A stretch of DNA of 64,000 bases. Origin: Humulus lupulus. Taxonomy: Eukaryota; Streptophyta; Magnoliopsida; Rosales; Cannabaceae. Positions 45,194 through 55,022 of this stretch are shown here, one piece after another. The translations under genes and the position numbers were made by a program. The number at the start of each line of letters is the position of its first letter. Position 1 is the first letter of the stretch. The stretch lies in NCBI RefSeq assembly GCF_963169125.1, contig NC_084795.1:193538214-193602213 (forward strand). The letters run 5' to 3'. The notes below the pieces were generated by a model. It searched no databases, was not told the DNA's origin, and saw only the letters and a program-made list of their open reading frames with translations.

Positions 45194-46839
45194 GGGAGCA
45201 TTTAGTCCCAACATAATCACATAACCGGGTGCAGTCTCTTACCTTTGATTCTGATAGCTTTGATTAGTGAAATCGATCTTCAAGCACGATCCTGTCCGAG
45301 CCCTAGTGTACACCTAGTCACAGCCATAAATTAGAACCATCACTAAACTTCAATTTCGTAACCTAACCTCGGGATCAATCCCAAGCCCTCGGGATGCCTT
45401 GATTCCACCAAACGGGGTGGTGGAATCAAACCCCGAGCCCCCGGGCAAAAAGCCTAAGAAAATACCCAAAAATCCACTTCTGAAGGCAGTGAAGCGCTAC
45501 AGCGCCATAGAGTGGGCGCTACAACGCTACAAGTAGAGGAAAAAATCCCCCAGAAAAATCTGACATAGCGCTGTAGCACTCTACTGCTAGCGCTACAGCG
45601 CTACAGACAGCACCTTCAGCACACTGAGTTTCTCCTTCGAATTTTCCCATGCCAAAACTCCCTAGAACCCCTCCAAACCTCAACTACACTTCAGAATAAA
45701 CCTACCATTTACTACATCTCATCCCACATGACCCAACAACCTCAAATTTTCTCACATGCACCATCAAACAAAGAAAACAAGAATTGAACTCAAAACTCAA
45801 GAACCCATAAGAAAAACCAGAACCAACCCAGCAACTCAGATGATCAAGCTCATAAATTCTTACCTTTAATGGGGAATTCGACTTTAGGTTGCCCTCTAAG
45901 CCCTTCCAACCTTTAGCTCCTCAGTTCTTCAAGCTCAAACCCCTTAAATTCCAATCCAAAGTTCAAATTCAAAGATCAACACAACAGAACTTAGCAATCT
46001 CAGAAAAAGCTAGAAACCTTACCTTAATTGAATACTAACTCCAGCTGAACATCCTAGCTTCACCAAGAACCCAAGTTCCAAGCCCTAGCCTAAGCCTCCT
46101 TTGAATTACAGCTTCAAAAATCCTCAAGAAATGGTGAAGGGAGAGGAAACCGAGAGAGAGAGAAAGAGTCCATGTTTTTCTTCTTTCTTTCCTTCCTTCT
46201 GCTTCTACTATTTTCTACAACTTCCACTAAGGCTAAAAACAGAACAACACTTATCCCTTTTTTTTAACAATCCAAAAAACCATTTTGCCCTCCCAATAAA
46301 ACCCAAGCCTTTAATCACTCTAAGGGCATTTTGGTCATTGTTCCCAATTCCCGCTAATTCCTCGAGTGTCCCTAATAATTACCGCTTACATCCCATCACC
46401 TAACTAATCACCAATTGTTTTCCTCAATGTCAAATAGTCCCCAATATATTTTCCAATTTCCTAGAAATACCTCTAGGCTCCCCCGAGCCGGGTATAAATC
46501 TCCATCGTGACTTGCTCGCTAAATCGATCACTAGGATCGCCTCAAGTCATAAGCTGCAAATATATATCCACATAATAATGTGGTCTCAACAATTCATCAC
46601 AAATAATTACATTTATGCCTTCAATAGGGCAAAATTATGAATATGCCCTTATAATCTAATTAGGGCCTACAGGCATACTAATACTCATAATCATGCATCT
46701 CATATATCCAAATAATCATATAAGAATGCTTATCACATAATCATGCATTTAATCATTTAAATCACACATAATCCAGTTATGCCCTCCCGGCACACTAATC
46801 AAGGCCCTTAAGCCTTATTAGTAATTTTGGGTCATTACA
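45194..46839 (-). other. Right-hand part of the reversed solo LTR begun at 27559
   Basis: It contains the U3-like half of the LTR on the minus strand. Features are the donor-like site (CTCTTACCTTTGATTC, 45236-45251), the AGCGCTACAGCGC palindromes (45488-45605), a ctttcttt-rich tract (46170-46215) and the terminus GGGTCATTACA. No gene. The open frame at 46101-46403 is chance. Confidence 0.8.
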
Positions 46840-47113
46840 CAAGTGCGAACAGAAGGGATTTGGTCGCGTAGCTGCATTCCTCAACCTCTGCTCGCACAAG
46901 ACAAGTTATCTCACCTCTGTTCGCACAAGGTAAAGGATCATGTTCATTCAACACACAACATCCACACTAACAGAGTTAGCAAAGGAGTACAAAGTTTTCA
47001 TTTATCAAAATATAACGGTATTTATGTTGTAATGTATTATTTGCGAGCCAAGACCCAATAACCTAAGCCCATGATCTAATTGTAACCCTAAACTCCTCAC
47101 TATAAATAAGAGA
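46840..47113 (+). mobile_element. Middle part of the Tat-E 3' LTR
   Basis: It begins with the CAAGT duplication and continues the GTTCGCACAAG-rich sequence typical of Tat-E. A possible TATA box (CTATAAATAAGAGA) stands at 47099-47112, where the next LTR inserted. Confidence 0.65.
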
Positions 47114-47912
47114 TGTTACACCCAGATTTCGAGCTATGCAAGTTATGACCTCGAAAGTTGGATTCGCAAATAAGCGGACTCATAATGATGGAATCATGCT
47201 CCAGGATTGTATGTCGAGCTTACAGGATGTAGGTGACCTCGAGTATGGTGACCTCGAAGTATTCATGATCTTGAAAGATAGCTCTAGGAACACATTCATC
47301 TCCAGGGATGACCTCGGGTCAGGGGTCCCGAGCTCGACGCACATACGATCTCGAAAGTCATGTGACCTCAGAAGATGTCTCCAACTCGAAAGGTGACGGG
47401 AAACCTGGGAGGCTAAAGCCTTAGAGATGTGTGATAACCACCTTGAATATCTACAAGTGTTATAAATATGAGATGTAATCCTCATTTATTATTGTAAATC
47501 CCCTAGAATCATGGGATATTATTTGGTCAGTTATACGTTCCCTGGTCTTCAGGGGACGTTTCCTTTTATATCTGATTATAGGCATTTAAAGCCATTTATT
47601 TTATTTACACAAAAAGAGTAACTACCCAAAATATGTGGGATAGTATTCTGCAGCCTTCTCTATAAATAGAGAGGCCATGCACCATTGTAAAGGACCGAAA
47701 TTCTTATCCTTGAGAGAAAACTCTGGAGAATTCATTCTTGAAGAATTCCTAGAGATAATCTTGAGTTTAATAACAAAGACTCGTGGACTAGGCAGATTTA
47801 ACTGCTGAACCACGTAAAAATCGTGTGTTTTCATTGCTTTATTTCAATTGTCCATTTTCAGTTATTGTTTACGTGCTCTTCTTTCACTGTTTGACGAAAA
47901 GCCGCGTCAACA
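47114..47912 (+). mobile_element. Tat-type solo LTR inside the Tat-E LTR
   Basis: It starts TGTTACACCCAG and ends CGCGTCAACA (799 bases). Flanks AGAGA (47109-47113) and AGAGG (47913-47917) match in four of five bases. A strong TATA-like CTATAAATAGAGAGG lies at 47660-47674, and ACTCGTGGACTAGG plus CTGAACCACGTAAAAA near the end are shared with the Tat-C LTR. It is rich in GACCTCGA words. There is no coding region. Confidence 0.85.
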
Positions 47913-48206
47913 AGAGGAGATGGGATAGAAATAGGGGAGAGGCAATTGATAATGCCGAATGATCATTCTTGTATACACAGTTTTTATGTAATGTAAAGCG
48001 AAGGAGGACTATAGAACAACCGGTGATGCAAGTTCGTCGGAAACTATGGTTTGTCAAGCTTAAATATTAATAAAAGTGACTAAGTGGACGTAGGTCATCC
48101 TTTTGGGGCCGAACCACTATAAAATATGGTGTTATTTATTTGATTTTATCTCTATTCTTGAATCCATGCTCTTATGTTCTTCAGATGACGAAAAACAGTG
48201 TCAACA
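47913..48206 (+). mobile_element. Last part of the Tat-E 3' LTR
   Basis: It resumes after the solo LTR and ends GACGAAAAACAGTGTCAACA at 48206, a typical Tat LTR end. AT-rich non-Tat sequence follows. Confidence 0.65.
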
Positions 48207-48823
48207 TTTACATAACCATGATAGCTACATTTTTAGTGACCTATTATAATAGGTTTTAGCAGATTATCTATACAAAAGTTTCCATTGTCATAATTGAATT
48301 AATTTTATCAAAATAATATTTATATACTTTTTTTTGTAGCAAAAATAATATTTATATAGTTGAAATTTATATAAAAAAATAAAAAATTCAATTTTTTTTA
48401 CAACAAGGATCTTAAATTTTTTTTTCAAATTTTTTATTTTAACCTTAAATTAATTTTTTAATATTTAACTTTTTTTGACAAATTTGTAATATTTAACTTT
48501 TGATTATTAAGCTTTTGAAAAATGTTGCAATAACAACCCTTGCAAAGAGTCTACCGGTGATTCTCCTCATAAATAATTATATTGGTGATAATTTCTTTAT
48601 AAAAAAAAGTGTACCAGTCCACAAATTTCTAATTGATACACGTATCCCTACAAGGTTTAATGTTTAAACTCTTGTTCGGAGAGCCATTTGAAATTGTCAT
48701 TCCCCACTTCATCAGATAATTTAATTGTTGTTACTTTACTTTAAAAACCGATTGGCTACATTTCTTAGTGAAGATCCTGAGAGTAATAGTTGCTTCTTCT
48801 CTGATGTTAAAATAGAAAGTGAC
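48207..48823. other. AT-rich DNA without recognised features
   Basis: Long T and A runs (for example 48376-48430 and 48455-48480). No coding potential and no repeat I can define. Confidence 0.5.
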
Positions 48824-49490
48824 TCTAACACCCTGTTAATCTAAGACTGTTACATTGTGTGTTTAAAATAGTATTTAACTTGTTAAGTGAGTCATTTGGA
48901 CTCAAAAGTGTAATTAAAATTAAACTGAGATTTAGGTATTAAAAATTTTAGTCAAAAGAATTAAACTCTTCATTAGAATTGTAAACATTTACATAGGATC
49001 CCATAAAATGTTATACAAAGTATAACTACATTCAAAGATACAAAATAGTCGACTTAAGCGACAAAATTGAGCTTATAATCTAACTTCCTCAAAATAACTC
49101 AACTGTGGTGGTCGAGCCGGCCGAACTTGCAAGCGCCACTCCAAAACCCTCCAACTCATGAATAATCGACTTTCCCCTTGCTCTTACCTACATCGTAGAG
49201 CACTCGTGAGCCAAGGTACAACAAGAAGAGTTCCACAAGACATACATAATAACCACAACATAAACATATAACAATTCATATAAATAACAATTCATATAAA
49301 TAACAATTCGCATAGCTCATAAGACATAGACACATATATATTCAATAATCATATTGGCATTCAGTATCAACTATACCAAGTAATTCGCATCACCAGCACC
49401 ATATGTACGGTCGATGCCTGGTAAAGTACATCTCCCGACACTAAGATTACGATAATAACCGCATACTCACTAGCAGAGTGCGTCTCCTGA
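48824..49490 (-). mobile_element. Fragment of a Tekay-like LTR (its 3' end part)
   Basis: The plus strand opens TCTAACACCC (TGTAACACCC with a change) followed by a GTTACATTGTGTG block also seen at 27591. The reversed conserved block (49105-49225, GAGCACTCGTGAGCCAAGG) is present. The copy breaks off at about 49490, so only about 670 bases remain. It is the most diverged copy. Confidence 0.7.
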
Positions 49491-49620
49491 GATGATTTTG
49501 AATTTCAATTTTAATTTGGGTTGTTTCGAATTTACAAATTTTAGTTTTATTAATTAGTTTCTAATAATAGTTTAGATTTTTTTAAAATTTAAAATGATTT
49601 TTATAGTATTTAAAGAATTT

Positions 49621-50702
49621 AGGGATATTGGCGGTGATAATATCCAAATCATTTATAAAGTTACACTTTAATACCTAAATTTACGAGTATAAAAATGTGT
49701 CGCGTAGATACTTAATGAGCAGTACTAACGGTTGCATCAAAATTGTAGATTTATGTATTATTACCGCAATAAAAAATATTTGGGTATTAAAGTGTAACTG
49801 TTGTCCGTGTTTTCACCACCCGACACGTGCCAATTAGGAGTAATTACCAACAAGACAAGATATGATGTTCTCGGAGTATGAACTCCTCCAGGTACCTCGA
49901 GATGACCAGACTCGAATGTCTATAAGGGAGGCCACCCCCTGAAGCCCTTCCTCGAGGTGTGGATGTCTCCAAGTGAGATCACGCTCCAAGGACCAGTTTA
50001 GAGGTCCTCTCGCCTTCTTCAGTCAGTTGTCCTTCAGGTTTAGGATTTTGTCCTCGGGACCTAGACGAGCTGTCAAGTGTCAGACACTATGCATATGAGC
50101 CACCAGAAGATCGTCTGACAACATTTTGGAAGAACCTTGAGTAGTGGTGTCGATTCATTCACTCGACAATCGACATTTTCCACTACGCCGCCTGACATGG
50201 AGAAAACGCGCAGTCGCACCCTGACACTGTCAGAGGCATGTTTCCCATAAAGTTTGTAGACAACTTTATCCAATGGGCCCCGTGCAATCTGCCTGGGTTG
50301 TAGTCTCTATTTAGTGCACCCATTTTGTATTAATTCAGATTAATACCCCAACAATGGGGGAATTTTTATTAAATATATATGATTGGCATTAATAACGCTA
50401 GCCTCAATAAATAGGGCTGGGGTATTTCCTTGAAGGGGCTCCAAATTTTAGAGAGAGAAACTCTGTAACTCAGTGCAATATAAATGCTACCTGAGAACAC
50501 CATTGAAGCTTGCTCAAACATGCTTCAAGCTTACTAAACATCAGAGACTTGTAGACTATGACTCTTTTATAGCTTGAACCACGTAAAATACTTGTGTTCT
50601 TTTCCATTATTTTATTTAAACTTTTGGATTAAGTTGATAGCGAAAAATGCAGTCAACAGTAACTTTTGAAATTTATTTAGTATTATCGCCGCCAACATTC
50701 CT
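49621..50702. mobile_element. MITE-like palindromic element split by a solo LTR
   Basis: The left arm (49622-49681) has GGATATTGGCGGTGATAATA followed by GTTACACTTTAATACCTAAAT. The right arm is its imperfect reverse complement in two pieces: ATTTGGGTATTAAAGTGTAAC (49778-49798) and, after the solo LTR, TATTATCGCCGCCAACATTCC (50682-50702). Removing the LTR leaves about 215 bases with roughly 60-base inverted arms and no coding sequence, as in MITEs. Flanking A/T-rich sequence prevents a confident target duplication, so the superfamily is undetermined. Confidence 0.6.
49799..50658 (+). mobile_element. Tat-type solo LTR, TSD GTAAC
   Basis: 860 bases, starting TGTTGTCCGTG and ending AATGCAGTCAACA. 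GTAAC lies on both sides (49794-49798 and 50659-50663), which are the last bases of the MITE-like arm. The GCTTGAACCACGTAAAAT word near its end matches the other Tat LTRs. An open frame (50273-50073 minus) inside is chance. Confidence 0.88.
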
Positions 50703-51251
50703 TTATTTATTTAAAGAGAATCTTAATTAAATTTTATCTTTTTAAAAATATATAATTTCAAATTCCAAAATCTACATTTAGTAGTTTTTCTTTGTTTTCC
50801 AAAATTGTATATATTTAAATAATTTATTTTCAGATTTTTATACTCAATTCTAATATTTTATGATTACTAGTTTTGACAAGAATTGAAATATAATTTATAC
50901 TCAATTCTAATATTTTATGATTACTAGTTTTGACAAGAAATGAAATATAATAGTGAGAAAAACAAAGGGAAAATAAAATAAACTAAACTAAACTAAAAAA
51001 ATGCACACAGAAAAAAGAGAGAAGAGAAATGAATTTTTTTATTTTATATAAAAGTGAATTTAGTTATAAAATTCTTTTAATTAAATAATCTTTTAAACTA
51101 GTTTTATGTTATTCAGTTTTTAAAACTTTATTAATTTGTAATTATTATATGAAAATCTATCTACACCAAAAAAAAATTCTTGAAAATGTAAATTTCAAGC
51201 TTTACAAAACTACAAATATCGACGAAGCTGAGTATCGGTTTGTTCTCTCCC
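50703..51251. other. AT-rich flank and probable LINE 5' region
   Basis: Apart from a direct duplication (50840-50954) it holds A-runs and an AACTAAACTAAACTAAA stretch (50980-50997). The last 60 bases or so probably are the LINE 5' UTR. The LINE start cannot be fixed. Confidence 0.4.
50840..50954 (+). repeat. Direct tandem duplication of about 57 bases
   Basis: ATACTCAATTCTAATATTTT...GACAAGAAT/AATGAAATATAAT occurs twice in a row with one or two differences. Confidence 0.9.
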
Positions 51252-54200
51252 ATGGCGAAGAAGAAGAAGCTGATACGTAAGCCTGTTCCTCGGGTAGGTG
51301 AGCTAGATCTATAGCTGAGTTCGGAAGAGAAGACTCCAATTCATTCTTCGGACAACGATCGGGTGCCTGAAGGTCAAGGGATTGCTGTGACGGTTGAAGA
51401 AGAGGAGACCAGAGATGCAGATCTGAATCGTAAAATTGAAGAGATCTATGGGTCGGGGGAATAAGGAACCCAGGTTGTTAACAATGTAGGGAATGGAAAT
51501 GTTGCTTCGACATCTACAATGGCTTCCTGGGCAGACAAGGTGGATGAAGGAGACTTTCAAGCTTCAGCTCAACGACAGTGGCAAAATTTCACAACTAGTA
51601 AAGTGTCCTTCTCTGACTAGAAGCTTGAGTTCACTGAACCGTTAGGCAGGGAGGGATGGAAATTTGCTAGAATTGATGTAGAAGAGGTCAATTTACAATC
51701 CGCAAATTGGAGCTCGGCGGTCATTTGCATGGTGCTAGGTGCTAACCCCCCAATGGTTGTTTTTGAAGGGTTCATAAAAAGGGTTTGGGGTCATCTAGGG
51801 ATTGCTCAGATAGCAAGAATGACAATGGGTCTGACTATGGTCAAATTCAATGATGATGCAACCAGGGATCATGTTCTAGAAAATGGCATTCTCCAATTGG
51901 ATAGGAAGCCTGTAATTATTCGCCCATGGACGACAGATCTGAGTGCTATTCGACTTGTGCGATCAGTTCCTCTTTGGATTCGTCTACAGGATTTGGGGCT
52001 TCAGTATTGGGGTAGTAAATATATCAGTGCCCTAGTTAGTACAATTGGCAAACCAATAATGGTGGACAAATTCACCAGGGAGTGTTCACGTATTCAGTAT
52101 GCAAGAATTCTGGTAGAAATGGAAGTTACTGATAACCCCCCTAAAATTATACAATATATCAATGAGCATGGCCAAATCATGGAGCAGGGGGCTGAGTATG
52201 AATGGTTACCTATTAAGTGTAAGACTTGTGCTGGTTTTGGTCACTCAATGTCAGAATGTAGGAAAGACCAGAAATGTAACACCCCAATTTGCTAATAAGG
52301 TTTAGGACCTTGATTAGCGTGCCTGGAGGGCAATAAGTGAATTAACATGATAATATATGAATATAAATGAGTATGTAATTAGAATGCAAGTGTTAGGTGG
52401 TATAAATATGCATGTGGACCTCGTTTGTATGATAGGGGTAAATTGGTAATTTTAGCCCGCTGAGGGCATAAATGTGATAATTGTATTATATGATTTGTAC
52501 CACGTGTGAGTGATGATATGATGGTGATCCACGTGTCGAGACGGTTCTAGGAAGCTAATTAGTTCAAAAGTCACAACGGGATTTTAATACCCGGCTCGGG
52601 AGGAGCCTAGGGGTATTTTGGGAATTTTATAAATTTGAGAATTAGTGGTTAATGGTTAATGGTAATTGAGTAACTTGAGTAACCATTGGTAGTTATTAAG
52701 AGTAACAAGTTTAGATGGGAAAATGGTAGAATTGTAAGAAAGGCGAAATGACAAAAATGCCCTTGAGGTTTAGTTAGGAAAGAATTTTTATGGAGGGGTA
52801 GAGTGGTCATTTGGCAAGGGTTAGATAAACTTCAGCTGAAGGAAAGGGTGAGTTACGTATTACACTTGGTCATAGATGGTTTATGCTGGAATTTGGAAGT
52901 GAAAGCTAGAAGAAAAGAGAAGAAAAAGAAGAAAGCTGAATTTGAAACCTAGGAGGAGAATGAAGGGGTTTGAGGCAACCAAAATCAAGTTTAAGCTAGG
53001 ATTATTCAGAGGTAAGAGTTATGCTCTGTTTTGTTTAAATCTAAGTTTGATTTTCAGAGATTAAGTGTGGGAATTTAAAGGAAATATGGCTGGTTTGGTT
53101 TGGAAAATTCAGTTGGATAATCAAGGGGGAAGTGGCTTGAAGCTGGGATTGAGGAGAATTCAAGCTAAATTCTTGATTGAGGTAAGGGTTTTTATTGTGT
53201 TTGAATTTTGTATCTGGTGTGGGTAAAGATTTTAGAGACATGGTTTATATTTTTCAAGCTCTGGTTTAAGTCTTAGAAGCCATGGTTGAAGTTTCTGAAA
53301 TATGAAACTCAAGTGTGGATTTTGGGTGTGATTGTGTAATTGAGCTTATTTTTTATGTTTATAGGTTGTTAAATGGTTTATTTGGGGTTTTAAATTGATT
53401 TTGGGGTTTAGGTATTTGTTTAGGTTGAATTGGAGGAGTTTTAGCTCGGGAAAAATGCAGGGGAAAACCCAGAATTCTGGGTTCGCGTAGGGGCGCCACG
53501 GCCCTGTTCTTTGGTGCTGCGGCGCAGGCATGCATCAATATCAGGAGAGGGTTCTAGGCACCGCGACCCTAGGCAATTTCTGGGAGTGTAATTTTGCATT
53601 TTTAGGGCTTTTACCCGGGGGCTCGGGGGATGTCTCCGTTACATTGTTGTAGGAATTAAAGGTCCCAAGAGTACGGGATTGGTCCCGGGAAGTGGTGTTG
53701 GATTGGTTAGTATTAAAGGATGTTTTATATGTGTTGTGACTAGGTCTTCGGGGAGGCTCGGGTTAGAGGACCATGCTCGTGGCTTTGGTGCATTGTGAAG
53801 CTCGGGATACAGGTAAGAAAACTGTAGCACCCGTAGAGCAGGGCTTGGGCCCATAGTGTTATTGCAGGGCGCGGCCCTAGATTGCATTATTGTTAGGGTG
53901 TAGCTATGATTGAATTGTTAGATGCTTGAATGCTGTTTAAGTATGCTATATGTGTGGATATAGTAGAATGAACGACAAAGGAGCCGAGAATGGCGAGGGG
54001 CCGAGAACGGTGAAGGCTGAGAACGGCAGTGGGGCCGGGAATATCACTTAGCACATGGAGTGCTTATGGTTAGGGTGAGACCCCAATGGATACATCGGAT
54101 ATCCTTATGGTGTGGACCGAGAACCCAGGCTTTGGTAACGCTTCTGGGACGGCATGGCCGTATATGTGTGTTTAAATCTTATGGACTGTCTGTTTATCTG

Positions 54201-54952
54201 TGAGCTATCTGCTATAGTGGTTGTATGATATGCATATGTTATGTGCTGTGTGAGTTTTCTTGCTGGGCTTCGGCTCACGGGTGCTCTGTGTTGCAGGAAA
54301 GGGCAAGGAAAAAGTCAACCAGCCATGAGTACGGAGAGCGTGGGGCGGCGAATACATGTTTGGCCTGCCCGACTGCTTTGGTTGGGGCATTTTGAGAAAT
54401 GGCTGTATTAAACTATGTTTTTGATAATTAGTCATCTTTAAACCTATTTTGAATTGTAAATATTTTACAAACCATATTTTGGGATCCCAAATGTTAAACT
54501 CTTGGAACTTTTAATGAGATAGAGTACTTTTAAAGATTACAGCCTTGACTTTCTGTTTAATCACCCTTTTGTTCTAAAAACCTCGTTTAGCAAGTTAATT
54601 GCACATTTTAAACACACTTAGTAACGGCTCTAAGGTAGTAGGGCATGACAAGAAAGCTCAGTGGGTTATGAAGGAGCCTACATCTAAAACAGAGAGAAAG
54701 GATCTGAGGAATGAAGGAGTTAAGGTTGTAGAGCTGGAGAAGCCTGCAGTTCAAGCTAGTTCAAACGAAGGCAAGGTTCAGGTCAACCCAGTTGAGTCTT
54801 TACAGCCCAACAATGGGGATTCAGCTGCTAATGACAAAGGTAATCAGGCAAGCCAACCTTGGCTTACCCCTAAACGAGTTGCTACTCAAGCCAAGGAAGG
54901 ACAAAGTTCAGAAATTAATGCTAAAAATTCAGGGCAAAAGTACAAGAAATAA
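51252..54952 (+). pseudogene. LINE ORF1: nucleic-acid-binding protein, broken
   Basis: The start ATG at 51252 (MAKKKKLIRKPVPR) opens one frame that can be followed for 341 codons to 52274 despite three stops: TAG 51312-51314, TAA 51462-51464 and TAG 51618-51620. From 51729 it is open. Residues about 160-300 look like DUF4283 (GLTMVKFNDDATRDHVLENG, then VRSVPLWIRLQDLGLQYWG). A CCHC knuckle follows at C323, C326, H331, C336 (CKTCAGFGHSMSEC). After the solo LTR and its AGAAA duplicate, the frame resumes at 54656 and reads to a stop at 54952, giving about 439 codons in all. The protein would bind LINE RNA. It is inactive. Confidence 0.8.
52275..54650 (+). mobile_element. Solo LTR in LINE ORF1, TSD AGAAA
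   Basis: It starts TGTAACACCCC and ends GTAGGGCATGACA (the usual CGTTACA changed to CATGACA). AGAAA stands on both sides (52270-52274 and 54651-54655). Removing the LTR and one duplicate restores the reading frame of ORF1 exactly. It carries donor-like ACAGGTAAGAAAAC near 53811 and acceptor-like TGTTGCAG ending at 54297. Closest by eye to the copy at 8813-11151. Confidence 0.93.
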
Positions 54953-55022
54953 AATAAGTTTGTGGTGCTACAAGAGCAAGTGTTAAGAGGTAAAGGAGGT
55001 AGCACAATTTCTGTCTCCTCAA

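Larger units (their letters stand above)
27559..46839 (-). mobile_element. Reversed solo LTR hosting a solo LTR and Tat-C, TSD CAAGT
   Basis: The plus strand starts TGTAAAGCCC at 27559 and ends GGGTCATTACA at 46839. Flanks CAAGT (27554-27558) and CAAGT (46840-46844) are identical although they lie 19 kb apart, so the two ends belong to one insertion. Its own sequence is 27559-28340, about 30668-30701 and 45194-46839, roughly 2.45 kb in total. It belongs to a diverged subfamily with AGCGCTACAGCGC-type palindromes (45488-45605). The first insert is a plus-strand solo LTR (28341-30667), the second is Tat-C (30702-45193). Confidence 0.9.
16900..48206 (+). mobile_element. Tat-E: Tat-type element opened by nested insertions, 5' end missing
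   Basis: The pieces in order are a post-pol spacer with tandem repeats (17100-18240), an antisense ORF in two parts (18607-19596 and 23942-25037, minus), a spacer (25038-27385), and a 3' LTR in three parts (27386-27558, 46840-47113, 47913-48206). Foreign inserts are the solo LTR at 19681-23936, the reversed solo LTR at 27559-46839 with all it contains, and a Tat-type solo LTR at 47114-47912. The LTR ends ...GTGTCAACA at 48206. No gag or pol of this element is in the window. The left boundary is approximate. Confidence 0.7.

Noticed and set aside
46101..46403. 100-codon plus-strand frame starting MNYSFKNPQEMVKGEE
   Set aside because: It falls inside the reversed LTR in a pyrimidine-rich tract and has no similarity I recognise.
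48207..51251. Host gene in the AT-rich region
   Set aside because: No frame with coding character. The only open frames lie in a solo LTR or on the antisense side of the LINE 5' part.
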